The translations under genes were made by a program, and so were the position numbers. A DNA stretch of 64,000 nucleotides from Lawsonibacter hominis (GTDB lineage: Bacteria > Bacillota > Clostridia > Oscillospirales > Oscillospiraceae): positions 1 through 64,000 of the forward strand of contig NZ_JACOPP010000008.1 of assembly GCF_014287895.1 (NCBI RefSeq). Direction: 5' to 3'. Every line of letters starts with the position of its first letter. Positions within the stretch are counted from its first letter, which is position 1. Below are positions 51,872 through 60,244 of this stretch, one piece after another. The notes below the pieces were generated by a model. That model saw nothing but the letters and a program-made list of their open reading frames with translations, made no database searches and was not told where the DNA came from.

Positions 51872-54800
51872 TCAGAACAGCTCGGCGGCGCGGAGGATGA
51901 GGGTGGCCAGCTCGGCGCGGGAGGCGGTGCCCTGGGGATTCAGAGCGCCCGCGCCGTTTCCGGTGAGTACGCCCGACCCGCAGGCCCACTGCATGGCGGG
52001 GAGCGCAAAGGCGCTGATCTGGCCGGCGTCGGCGTAACGGAGGAGATCGGCGTCCGCTTCCACGCTCACGTCTGCGCCTGCGGCCTGGGCATACCGGTAG
52101 AGCATGGTCACGGCCTGCTCACGGGTCAGGGCGGCGTTGGGGGAGAAGGCGGCGGCGGAGGTGCCGGAGGTCACGCCGTGCTCGGCGGCCCAGGCCACCG
52201 CATCGGCGCAGTAGGAGTCCGCGGCTACGTCGGTAAAAGAGGCGGCTTCCGCCTCCGGCAGGCCGGACAGACGGTGGAGCACGGTGACCAGCATGCCGCG
52301 GGTGGTGGTACCGGCAGGGGCAAAAGTGGTGCCGGAGGTGCCGGTAAACAGGCCCTGGGCGGTGGCCTGCCCCACGGCCTCGGCGTACCAGTCGCCGCCG
52401 CCCACGTCGGTGTATTTGGCGTCGGCCAGCGCTTTGGCGTCGCCGGCGGTCTTCACGCTGCCGGCGTACACGCCGCCCAGCAGGGAGGAAAAGGCCATAT
52501 TGCTGATGAAGTTGAACTCATCCCGCTGGTGGAGCTTGTTGGTCAGGGTATTGGCGAAGAGCGCCAGGTTCAGGCCGTCCTTCTGGTAGGAGATGGCCTG
52601 GATGGAGTTGTCCAGGAAGTCGTCGTAATGTTCGCCGCCGCCCACCAGGAAACCCTCCAGCGGCTCCCGGGCGCCGTCCAGCCGGATCAGGACCTGGGCG
52701 CCTTCCGGAATGGCGGAGAAGTAGCCCGCGCCGTAGCCATAGAGCAGCTCGTCGCCCTCGCTCACATAGCTGGCGGTGATCAGGCTTTGGGTGGGATAGG
52801 TCACATAGGCCAGGGCGTCCATGGATTCGCTGCTGACGGTCTCACGGACCAGCGAGCCTGTGCTCAGCAGACAGCCGGGGATCTGGTTGCCCCTGCGGTC
52901 GGTATAGCCGGTGATGGCGCTGATGGCGTTGGAGCCGTAACCGATATAGGCCGCGCCGTTCTCCACGGCGGCCAGGCCGGCCTCGTCCAGGGCGGCGGCG
53001 CCGATGACGAGAGTGGCCAGGGAGGCGTCGTCCGTCACCTGGAAGCCCAGCAGCTCCATCGCCTGGCGGTCATAGTTATACTGGTAGGAGCCGCTGACCA
53101 GGCTGGTCTTGACAAAGCCGGTGCGGCTGTCGGAGGGCTTGCCGCTGATGTAGACCACGGGAGCCTTGGTGATGGTCAGGGACAGGGGCGCGTCGGCCTC
53201 GGCCACGCCGGCGCCGGAGAGGCGGTATTGGGTGCAGACGCTCCGCCAGTCGGAATAATCGCACAGGAAGCTGCCGGCCTGTTCGCCGGAGAGGATCATC
53301 CCCACCCCTTTGCCCGCCTGGAGCAGGGCGTTGACGGCGGCGGTGGAGTCCTCGGAGGCATTGGAGAGGATCACCTTGGCGCCCTCCACACCGGTGAAGC
53401 TGGAGGTGACGTTGGCCAGATAGCGCACGCAGTCCGCGTGGTCCATCCAGTCGCCGCAGGCGGCCCGGATGGTCCGGTAGGCCGCAGGCTCGGCGCAGGT
53501 GACCATGTCGAAGCCGCGGGTCTTGGCAAAGGCAGTGATGCCCTCGGAATAGAGGACGGGCCAGCCGGTGATGACGGTGCCGTCATACAGCGCGCCGTTG
53601 GCCACGCTCCGCTTGGCCTGGTACAGGGAGACCACCATGGTCCCGGCGGGATAGCGCACACCACTGTAGGAGAAGGCCGTTTCGGAGACCAGGATCTTTA
53701 CGTCGTTGCGGGAGAGCCATTCCATCATGTCGGCGGCGGCCTGCAGGTTGGACTGATTGGCGCCGTCCAGGGGGATGATGTAGCACTCCGGATAGAAATT
53801 GCCGTTCTGACCCGCGCCGTCATACTCAGGACGGAACAGCTCGGCCTCGGCGCCCTCCACGTCATACTGGTCGCAGAACCACTGGCCTACCAGCTCGTAG
53901 GCGTCGGAGTTGGCGTTGGTCACGCCCCGCTCAAAAATTTTGGTCTGGGCCAGCAGATACTCCTGCTTGTTCTCTGCAATGTAGGCGGATTGGCCCAGTT
54001 GGCCGTACGCCACCGCGGCGGCCACGTCGTCGTTATACGCGGGCACTTCTACGGTATAGGCCACGGTGCCGTGGAGCATGGCGTACTGGGGGGTGTAGGA
54101 GGTGGACATATCGTCCCAGGGATCGTACCAGCAGGTCTGGTCGGCCCCGTCGGCGGCCTTGGCGCCGGTGTAGCTCAGGTAATCGCGCTGGGGGATGACA
54201 TAGCTGTTGTAGCCGTCGTTGTTGGCCACCGCGGCGATGCCGAGCGCCTCGCCGCCGGCCATCAGATGCTCGGCCAGCAGATCGTACTCAAAGTTGGGCT
54301 CGTGGGGGGGATCGCAGGGCTCGCACTGGAACTGCTTCACGCGGCCGTGGAACTCGGTGAAGCTGACGGGGTTCCAGGCGGCGATAAGCTGCGTCATGTT
54401 CTGGGTCTCCGCCTGGGTCTGGAAGGAGTTGTCGCGGTTCAGGTCAAAGCCGCCGGAGGAGGTGCGGGTCAGATAGGTGCGCCCCTCCACGTTTTCCTCT
54501 GGGACGATGAGGAAGAACACGTCGGAGAGCAGCTCGTCCACGTCCACGGTTTCGGTCTCTATGGTATAGTACTTGGCCAGATCCACCACGCCGGAGACGT
54601 TCAGACCCTCGCCCTTGAGATAGCCCAGGTAAGTGGCGGTGTCGGCCACCAGGTCGGGCACGGCCACGGAGCCCTCCGCTCCCACGGGACCCATCTGGGC
54701 GGCCAGCTCGGCTTCACCTTCAGCGGTAAAGCCGGTGAGCCGGTCGTAATCCAGCTTGCCGTCGCCGGCGGCGGCCTCCAGCAGCATCCAGGCAAATTTC

Positions 54801-55696
54801 AGGATGCCGTCGGAAGCGGCCGCCTCGTTGGCGTGAACGTTGGAATACAGCACGGGCACCTGATAGTCGCCCAGGGTACCGGCCTCAAGCTTGGCGATGA
54901 GGGCGGAGGGATCGTGCTCCGCCTCTTCCTGGATGGACTGCCACTTGGCCACGGCGTCCGGATTCTTCGCCACGATCAGATAAGGCATGTCCAGAGGCTC
55001 CAGGCCATTGTCGCCCTGGCTTTTGCCCATGGAACGCTTCTCCACATACAGGTCGGTGTTTTCCGCGGCGTAGGAGACCATCGCGTCGATCTGGGCGTAG
55101 ATCTCAGGCATCGTGTGGAAGTTGTCGTAGGGGGTGATTTTCACGGGGGCCGAGCCAAGCGCCTTGCCGTCCACCAGGGCGGTCAGGCGGAAGTAGCCGC
55201 ATACGTCCAAGTAAGCGCCGCCATTGGAGTGGGGAACGCTCGCATCGCTGCCAAAGTAGCAGACGCTGTCGAAACTTACGCTCAGATACACCTGGCCGTC
55301 CACCGTCTCGGCGAAGGAGACCACATTGGTGAAAAAGGGCGTCTCTCCGTCGGAGCAGACCCAGTCGGACAGGCCGCCGCCCGCCGTCTGGTTGGGATAC
55401 AGCACAGGGTCCAGATAGGCCTTGCCGCTGTCGCGCAGCAGGGACCACTCGGCCTTCCCGGCGGCCTGGGCGGCCGCCTCTTCGGTCATGCTCACGGGGA
55501 TCCTGGCTTGGAAGGAGCGGGCGGCGGAGAGGTTAATGCAGTCTTCGCCGCCGTCTTCCGAGACGTTGGTCACGCTCCCGGCGGGAGCGGCGGTCTCCTC
55601 CGCGGCGTACGCCGGAACGGCGCACAGAGAGACCAGCAGCGCGGCGGCCGTCCATACAGACAGCAGCCGGCTTTGCAGGGACAGGAGTTTCTTCAT
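51872..55696 (-). CDS. Second secreted M14 carboxypeptidase-like protein with SLH repeats
   Basis: The 1274-residue paralogue of the protein at 21338 has the same order: signal peptide with cleavage near AYAAEE (about residue 31), an M14 domain with zinc ligands in NVHANEAAAS and FTEFHGRVKQ, VEGRTYLTRTSSGGFDLNRD, the shared CEPCDPPHEPNFEYD and the catalytic Glu in AYTVEVPAY. A long unassigned middle follows, then three SLH repeats at the end (YTDVGGGDWYAEAVGQA, ALTREQAVTMLYRYAQ, FALPAMQWACGSGVLTG). Both zinc sites appear complete. The start ATG follows AAAGGTGA; the frame is open 44 codons further upstream but its promoter excludes that. Confidence 0.92.
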   Translation of the reverse strand: MKKLLSLQSRLLSVWTAAALLVSLCAVPAYAAEETAAPAGSVTNVSEDGGEDCINLSAARSFQARIPVSMTEEAAAQAAGKAEWSLLRDSGKAYLDPVLYPNQTAGGGLSDWVCSDGETPFFTNVVSFAETVDGQVYLSVSFDSVCYFGSDASVPHSNGGAYLDVCGYFRLTALVDGKALGSAPVKITPYDNFHTMPEIYAQIDAMVSYAAENTDLYVEKRSMGKSQGDNGLEPLDMPYLIVAKNPDAVAKWQSIQEEAEHDPSALIAKLEAGTLGDYQVPVLYSNVHANEAAASDGILKFAWMLLEAAAGDGKLDYDRLTGFTAEGEAELAAQMGPVGAEGSVAVPDLVADTATYLGYLKGEGLNVSGVVDLAKYYTIETETVDVDELLSDVFFLIVPEENVEGRTYLTRTSSGGFDLNRDNSFQTQAETQNMTQLIAAWNPVSFTEFHGRVKQFQCEPCDPPHEPNFEYDLLAEHLMAGGEALGIAAVANNDGYNSYVIPQRDYLSYTGAKAADGADQTCWYDPWDDMSTSYTPQYAMLHGTVAYTVEVPAYNDDVAAAVAYGQLGQSAYIAENKQEYLLAQTKIFERGVTNANSDAYELVGQWFCDQYDVEGAEAELFRPEYDGAGQNGNFYPECYIIPLDGANQSNLQAAADMMEWLSRNDVKILVSETAFSYSGVRYPAGTMVVSLYQAKRSVANGALYDGTVITGWPVLYSEGITAFAKTRGFDMVTCAEPAAYRTIRAACGDWMDHADCVRYLANVTSSFTGVEGAKVILSNASEDSTAAVNALLQAGKGVGMILSGEQAGSFLCDYSDWRSVCTQYRLSGAGVAEADAPLSLTITKAPVVYISGKPSDSRTGFVKTSLVSGSYQYNYDRQAMELLGFQVTDDASLATLVIGAAALDEAGLAAVENGAAYIGYGSNAISAITGYTDRRGNQIPGCLLSTGSLVRETVSSESMDALAYVTYPTQSLITASYVSEGDELLYGYGAGYFSAIPEGAQVLIRLDGAREPLEGFLVGGGEHYDDFLDNSIQAISYQKDGLNLALFANTLTNKLHQRDEFNFISNMAFSSLLGGVYAGSVKTAGDAKALADAKYTDVGGGDWYAEAVGQATAQGLFTGTSGTTFAPAGTTTRGMLVTVLHRLSGLPEAEAASFTDVAADSYCADAVAWAAEHGVTSGTSAAAFSPNAALTREQAVTMLYRYAQAAGADVSVEADADLLRYADAGQISAFALPAMQWACGSGVLTGNGAGALNPQGTASRAELATLILRAAELF

Positions 55697-55799
55697 AGGG
55701 GTCACCTTTCTCTTCCTTCTGTGGAATTTTGCAAGAGGCCTTGCAATGCAGGGAATAAAATGAATAATATCCGTCTGGAAACGAATAATTATTGATGAA

Positions 55800-55828
55800 A
55801 AGATAACACCATATGCGGGGGATGTCAA
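55800..55828 (-). promoter_or_regulatory. Promoter of the second M14 gene
   Basis: TTGACA, 17 bases, TATCTT on the minus strand, about 100 bases before the ATG. Confidence 0.65.
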
Positions 55829-56073
55829 GACTAAAACGCACTATTTCGGAAAATGTGGGAAAGAGGGCGGGGATATCGCGCCGCCCTCAAAATAAATAGC
55901 CAGATAAATATTCATATATTTCGGTTGCCGCTATGTCTGCGGAAGCAGGCGACGTTCCGATTCTTGGCCCGGCCGCTCCTACCTGGAACGGGCGGGCCTT
56001 GCTGTGCCGGGCCCTGCCGGGGCGGCGCAGGGAAGGGCTCTGCCCATGGGCGGACAGGGCAGAAAAAAGAGGA

Positions 56074-56102
56074 TTGACAGACCGAAGATCGAAACGTATG
56101 AT
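56074..56102 (+). promoter_or_regulatory. Promoter of uxaB-uxaA
   Basis: Perfect TTGACA, 17 bases, TATGAT, about 50 bases before the uxaB ATG. Confidence 0.8.
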
Positions 56103-56120
56103 ATATTACAGATATATCAC
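56099..56120. promoter_or_regulatory. GntR operator at uxaB
   Basis: TGATATATTA and GATATATCAC stand next to each other and overlap the -10 box and the start of transcription. The same GATATATYA element recurs at the uxaC and gntR promoters. Confidence 0.65.
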
Positions 56121-56154
56121 AAACGCTGGAATCGTGGGAAAGGGGTTTTGAACG

Positions 56155-57609
56155 ATGAGACAGCTGACCTATGCCGTCCTGAAGGAAGGGGACGGCGGCA
56201 TCCTCCGGCAGGCGCCCGAGCGGGTGCTTCAATTTGGCGAGGGGAATTTCCTCCGGGGCTTTGCCGACGATTTCATCGACCGGATGAATGAACGGGCGGG
56301 GTTTTACGGAAGAGTGGTGGTAGTCCCGCCGGCCTCCGCGGGAAAGGCCGGGCGCATCAACGCCCAGCAGGGGCTCTATCAGCTCTGCCTGCGGGGAAAG
56401 CAGAACGGCGCGGTAGTGGAGGAGCGGCGGATGATCCGCTGTATCAGCCGGGCGCTGGATGTGTTTGCGGATTGGGACGAGCTGCTGCGCACCGCCTGCC
56501 AACCGGAACTGCGCTTTGTGATCTCCAACACGACTGAGGCAGGCATCGTCTACGACCCGGCCTGTCGATGGGACGACCGGCCCCCCGCCTCTTTTCCCGC
56601 CAAGCTGACCCGGCTGCTGTGGGAGCGCTGGCGCTCCGGGGCGTCGGGCTGGGTACTGCTGCCCTGCGAGCTCATTGCGGATAACGGAGCCGTACTGCGG
56701 GAGTATGTGCTCCGCCACGCCGCCGACTGGGGGCTGGAGGAGGCTTTCCGGCGCTGGCTGGAGACGGAAAACCGCTTTTGCAGCACGCTGGTGGACCGCA
56801 TCGTTACCGGCTATCCCAAGCAATGGGCGGCGCAGCTGGACGAGGAGAACGGCTACGCCGACGCCCTGCTGGACACGGCGGAACCCTTCGGACTGTGGGT
56901 CATTGAGGCCCCGGAGGCCCTGGCGGAGGAGTTCCCCGCCCCCCAGGCGGGCCTGCCGGTGAAGTTTGTCTCCGACCATCACCCCTACAAAGAGCAGAAG
57001 GTGCGCATCCTCAACGGCGGTCACACCGCCATGGTGCCCGCCGCGTTCCTGGCGGGGCATGATATCGTTCGCACCTGTATGGAGGGCCCCGCTGTCCGCG
57101 CCTTTTTGGAAGGGGCCCTCTATGAAGAGATCATCCCCACGCTCTCCCTGCCGCGGGAGGACTGCGAGGCCTTTGCCCGGGCGGTGGAGGAGCGCTTCGC
57201 CAACCCCTACATCGACCACCGCCTGCTGGACATCGCCCTGAACAGCGTGTCCAAGTGGCGGGCCCGGGTGCTGCCCAGCGTAAGGGCCTATCCGGCGGGG
57301 GGCGGACGCCTGCCCGTGCGGCTCACCTTCTCCTTCGCCGCCCTGGCCGCGTTCTACACCCAGGGCATGCGGGACGGCGTACCCTATCCCGTCCGGGATG
57401 ACGCCGCCGTAATGGAATTCTTCCGCCAGACGAAGGGCCTGGCGCCGGAAGCGCTGATCCGGGCGCTGGCGGCGCGCACCGATTTCTGGGGAGAGGACCT
57501 GAACGCCCTGCCCGGCTTTGTCCCGGCGGCGGGACGGGCTCTGGAGCGCATCCGCGCCTGCGGCATGGCCGCCGCCCTGGCCCGGTGCCAGGAGGAGGCG
57601 GGCCTATGA
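56155..57609 (+). CDS. uxaB: Tagaturonate reductase (altronate oxidoreductase)
   Basis: The 484-residue protein matches UxaB in length (E. coli 483) and sequence: VLQFGEGNFLRGFADDFID for NAD, NTTEAGI, LPCELIADNG, VKFVSDHHPYKEQKVRILNGGHTAMV with the catalytic Lys-Asn-His set. It reduces tagaturonate to altronate in galacturonate breakdown. It overlaps uxaA by four bases (ATGA). Confidence 0.95.
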   Translation: MRQLTYAVLKEGDGGILRQAPERVLQFGEGNFLRGFADDFIDRMNERAGFYGRVVVVPPASAGKAGRINAQQGLYQLCLRGKQNGAVVEERRMIRCISRALDVFADWDELLRTACQPELRFVISNTTEAGIVYDPACRWDDRPPASFPAKLTRLLWERWRSGASGWVLLPCELIADNGAVLREYVLRHAADWGLEEAFRRWLETENRFCSTLVDRIVTGYPKQWAAQLDEENGYADALLDTAEPFGLWVIEAPEALAEEFPAPQAGLPVKFVSDHHPYKEQKVRILNGGHTAMVPAAFLAGHDIVRTCMEGPAVRAFLEGALYEEIIPTLSLPREDCEAFARAVEERFANPYIDHRLLDIALNSVSKWRARVLPSVRAYPAGGGRLPVRLTFSFAALAAFYTQGMRDGVPYPVRDDAAVMEFFRQTKGLAPEALIRALAARTDFWGEDLNALPGFVPAAGRALERIRACGMAAALARCQEEAGL

Positions 57610-59087
57610 GCGTGCTGCGTATCCATCCCAGGGACAACGTGGCCGTCGCCCTTTCTCCTGTTGCGGCGGGGGAGCGGGCGGTCTATGCCGTGGGGCAGGC
57701 GGTCACCGCGCTGGAGGAGATCCCGCAGGGCCATAAACTGGCGCTGGCCCCCATCGCCGCCGGGGAGGCGGTGATCAAGTACGGTTATCCGATCGGCCGG
57801 GCCAAGACCGACATCGCCCCCGGCGCCTGGGTGCATACCCATAACCTGGGCACCGGCCTGAGCCAGGGCGTAACGGCGGCGGCGGAGGTGGACGCCTCTG
57901 CGCCGGCGCCGCTGCCGCCCCGCACGTTCCGGGGATACCGCCGCCCCGACGCAAGCGTGGGCGTGCGCAACGAGATCTGGATCGTGCCCACAGTGGGCTG
58001 CGTCAACGGCGTGGCCCAGGCGCTGGCCCGGGCGGCGGAGCCCTATGCCCGGGGGCGGGTGGACGGCGTATACGCCTGGCCCCATCCCTACGGCTGTTCC
58101 CAGATGGGGGACGACCAGGCGTATACCCGGCGGATCCTCTGCGGCCTGATCCGCCACCCCAACGCGGGGGGCGTGCTGGTGTTGGGGCTGGGGTGTGAAA
58201 ACAGCGGGATCTCCGTACTCCGGGACCTGCTGGGCGGCTGGGACGCGGAGCGCACGGCGTTTTTGGAATGCCAGGCCGCGCAGGACGAGCAGCGGGAGGG
58301 CGAAGCCCTGCTGCGCGCGCTCATCGACCGGGCCGCCGGAGATGCGCGGGAGGAGATCGGAGCCGGCGAGCTGATCGTGGGGTTGAAATGCGGCGGCTCC
58401 GACGGGCTGTCCGGCGTCACCGCCAATCCGCTGGTGGGTCGGGTGGCCGACCGCCTGGTGGCCATGGGGGGCACCGCGCTGCTGGCGGAGATCCCGGAGA
58501 TGTTCGGGGCGGAAGGGGTGCTCTTCCGCCGCTGCGCCGACGAAGCGGCTGCGCGGGCCCTGCCGGAACTGGTGGGGGACTTCAAAGACTATTTCGTCCG
58601 TCACGGCCAGGTGGTCTACGAAAATCCCTCGCCCGGCAACAAGGCGGGGGGCATCACCACCCTGGAGGAAAAATCCCTGGGCTGCGTCCAGAAGGGCGGC
58701 AGCGCTCCCGTCAGCGATGTGCTGCGCTATGGCGAAACGGTAAAAAAGCGCGGCCTGTGCGTGCTCCAGACTCCGGGCAACGACCTGGTGTCCACGACCG
58801 CCCTGGCGGCGGCGGGAGCCCAGCTGATCCTGTTCACCACCGGCCGGGGGACCCCCTTCGGCGCGCCGGTACCCACCCTCAAGATCGCCACCAATACCGC
58901 GCTGGCGGGCCATAAGGCAAACTGGATCGACTACAGCGCGGGCGGTCTGGCCCAGGGCGGGGATTGGGAGCAGCATACGCAGGCGCTGCTGCAAACGGTG
59001 CTGGACACGGCCTCCGGCGCCCTTACCCGGTCGGAGCGGGCGGGCTACCGGGACCTGGCCATCTGGAAGGACGGCGTGACGCTTTGA
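57606..59087 (+). CDS. uxaA: Altronate dehydratase
   Basis: The 493-residue enzyme removes water from altronate to give 2-keto-3-deoxygluconate. An N-terminal SAF domain (about 1-95, IHPRDNVAVALSPVAAGE ... GAWVHTHNL) precedes the catalytic UxaA domain with GCSQMGDD, GLGCENSG, KCGGSDGLSG and NPSPGNKAGGITTLEEKSLG. KdgK and KdgA, needed next, are not in the window. It is translationally coupled to uxaB. Confidence 0.95.
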   Translation: MSVLRIHPRDNVAVALSPVAAGERAVYAVGQAVTALEEIPQGHKLALAPIAAGEAVIKYGYPIGRAKTDIAPGAWVHTHNLGTGLSQGVTAAAEVDASAPAPLPPRTFRGYRRPDASVGVRNEIWIVPTVGCVNGVAQALARAAEPYARGRVDGVYAWPHPYGCSQMGDDQAYTRRILCGLIRHPNAGGVLVLGLGCENSGISVLRDLLGGWDAERTAFLECQAAQDEQREGEALLRALIDRAAGDAREEIGAGELIVGLKCGGSDGLSGVTANPLVGRVADRLVAMGGTALLAEIPEMFGAEGVLFRRCADEAAARALPELVGDFKDYFVRHGQVVYENPSPGNKAGGITTLEEKSLGCVQKGGSAPVSDVLRYGETVKKRGLCVLQTPGNDLVSTTALAAAGAQLILFTTGRGTPFGAPVPTLKIATNTALAGHKANWIDYSAGGLAQGGDWEQHTQALLQTVLDTASGALTRSERAGYRDLAIWKDGVTL

Positions 59088-59106
59088 TCCGTTGCTCCCT
59101 GCAAAA

Positions 59107-59160
59107 GCGGCAGCGTCCGGGGGGCGGACCCAGTTGGGTCCGCCCCCCGGACGCTGCCGC
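59107..59160. terminator. Perfect 26-bp hairpin between uxaA and gntR
   Basis: Arms 59107-59132 and 59135-59160 pair without a mismatch around a 2-base loop. The minus strand continues in TTTTGCAGGG; the + strand has no T-run. It lies between convergent genes and is a probable terminator for gntR, though it is 90 bases past the gntR stop. Confidence 0.55.
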
Positions 59161-59249
59161 AAAGTGCGATGTCATTTCACGCCGTGCGCGCCGCTGCAAG
59201 AAGGGGATCAAACTTGCGCCCGCCTCCGGCAAAGCGCTGTCCGGTCCGC

Positions 59250-59924
59250 TCAAAACGAGGTGTGCATCATGGTGTTGATGGCCTCCTGATAGGACAGATG
59301 GATGTGATCGGAGAGCAGCCGGCAGGACGTTTCCAGGTCCTGCTCCAGGATGGCGTTCAGGATGTCGATATGCTCCCGGTTGCTCACCCGGTACCGGGCA
59401 GGCCGCCAAGCGGTGACCCGGATCAGGTTCAGGTAGTCCACAATGCTGCGCATCAGGTTGGTGGCATATTGATTGCGCAGAGTATCCACCAACTCCAGGT
59501 GAAAGCGGTTATCCAGCTCGATCAGCGGGGCCGCCGTTTCGGCGGAATTTCCCGCGCTGTCGTCCTCATGCTGGAGCAGCAGGGCACGCATGTCCATGGC
59601 CCACTGGGGGTCCACCATGGAGAAGCACTGGCGGAGGATCATAGGCTCCAGCAGGGAGCGGATCTCGAAAATATCATGGATATCCTTGGGCGTGGGGCGG
59701 GTGATCTCAATGCCCTTTCTGGGGTGTACGGTGACCAGCTTATCTTGCGCCAGAGCCAAAATGGCCTCCCGCACCGGTGTGCGGCCCAGTTCCAGCAGCT
59801 CCTGGAGCTGGGATTCATTGATAAATTGTCCGGGGGTCAGGTCCTTTTGAAGGATCATGGTCTTGATCTGGTCGTACGCGACCTGAGACAGGCGTTCCCG
59901 CTTTTGGGAAGGCGCTTTTGCCAT
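59250..59924 (-). CDS. GntR-family (FadR subfamily) repressor of the hexuronate genes
   Basis: The 224-residue protein has an N-terminal winged helix (VAYDQIKTMILQKDLTPGQF, ESQLQELLELGRTPVREAIL) and a C-terminal FCD ligand domain with metal-binding Asp/His positions (LDNRFHLELVDT, HIDILNAILEQD, DHIHLSYQEAI). It diverges from uxaC and converges on uxaA. Repeats of a GATATATYA element at its own, the uxaB and the uxaC promoters point to it as local repressor, as UxuR/ExuR-type proteins are. ATG 59924 follows GGAGGTG. Confidence 0.9.
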   Translation of the reverse strand: MAKAPSQKRERLSQVAYDQIKTMILQKDLTPGQFINESQLQELLELGRTPVREAILALAQDKLVTVHPRKGIEITRPTPKDIHDIFEIRSLLEPMILRQCFSMVDPQWAMDMRALLLQHEDDSAGNSAETAAPLIELDNRFHLELVDTLRNQYATNLMRSIVDYLNLIRVTAWRPARYRVSNREHIDILNAILEQDLETSCRLLSDHIHLSYQEAINTMMHTSF

Positions 59925-59940
59925 AAGGCACCTCCAGCTG

Positions 59941-59983
59941 TAATATATCAAATGATTGAAAAAAGATAATAAGTAATATATCA
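59941..59983. promoter_or_regulatory. Two GntR operator half-sites at the gntR leader
   Basis: TAATATATCA occurs at 59941-59950 and 59974-59983, 33 bases apart (about three helical turns), downstream of the gntR promoter. This suits autorepression. Confidence 0.6.
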
Positions 59984-59994
59984 CGAATAAGAAC

Positions 59995-60023
59995 AGTATA
60001 CCAGCGCATTCCAGAAATGTCAA
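59995..60023 (-). promoter_or_regulatory. Promoter of gntR
   Basis: Perfect TTGACA, 17 bases, TATACT on the minus strand. Confidence 0.8.
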
Positions 60024-60119
60024 GGGCGCGGGCAGGCAAAATGTCAAGGTTTCCTGTACAAAAGCAACAGATGGTTTGCGGAACGGAATATTTTTTTAGC
60101 GAAATGGTCGGTTTTCTGC

Positions 60120-60148
60120 TTGACACCGGGAAAGAACTATGTTATGGT
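60120..60148 (+). promoter_or_regulatory. Promoter of the uxaC operon
   Basis: Perfect TTGACA, 17 bases, TATGGT. Confidence 0.7.
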
Positions 60149-60157
60149 TTGCTACAA

Positions 60158-60180
60158 GAGATATATCACAAATATATCAT
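60158..60180. promoter_or_regulatory. GntR operator at uxaC
   Basis: GATATATCA (60160-60168) and AATATATCA (60171-60179) are direct repeats, 11 bases apart, just after the expected transcription start. Confidence 0.6.
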
Positions 60181-60244
60181 TGACGCAGGACGGAACTTTG
60201 GACAGAACGGCAAAACCCGTTGAAACGGGACGGAGGATGGAAGC

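Larger units (their letters stand above)
55697..56154. other. Divergent control region M14b / uxaB
   Basis: About 460 bases. It holds the M14b promoter (55800-55828), a hairpin GAGGGCGG / CCGCCCTC (55863-55890) and, at the right end, the uxaB promoter and operator. The GC-rich middle (about 55930-56060) shows no gene. Confidence 0.5.
59925..60244. other. Divergent control region gntR / uxaC
   Basis: 320 bases with two divergent sigma-A promoters and three or four copies of the GntR operator element, detailed in separate entries. No ORF is supported in it. Confidence 0.6.
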
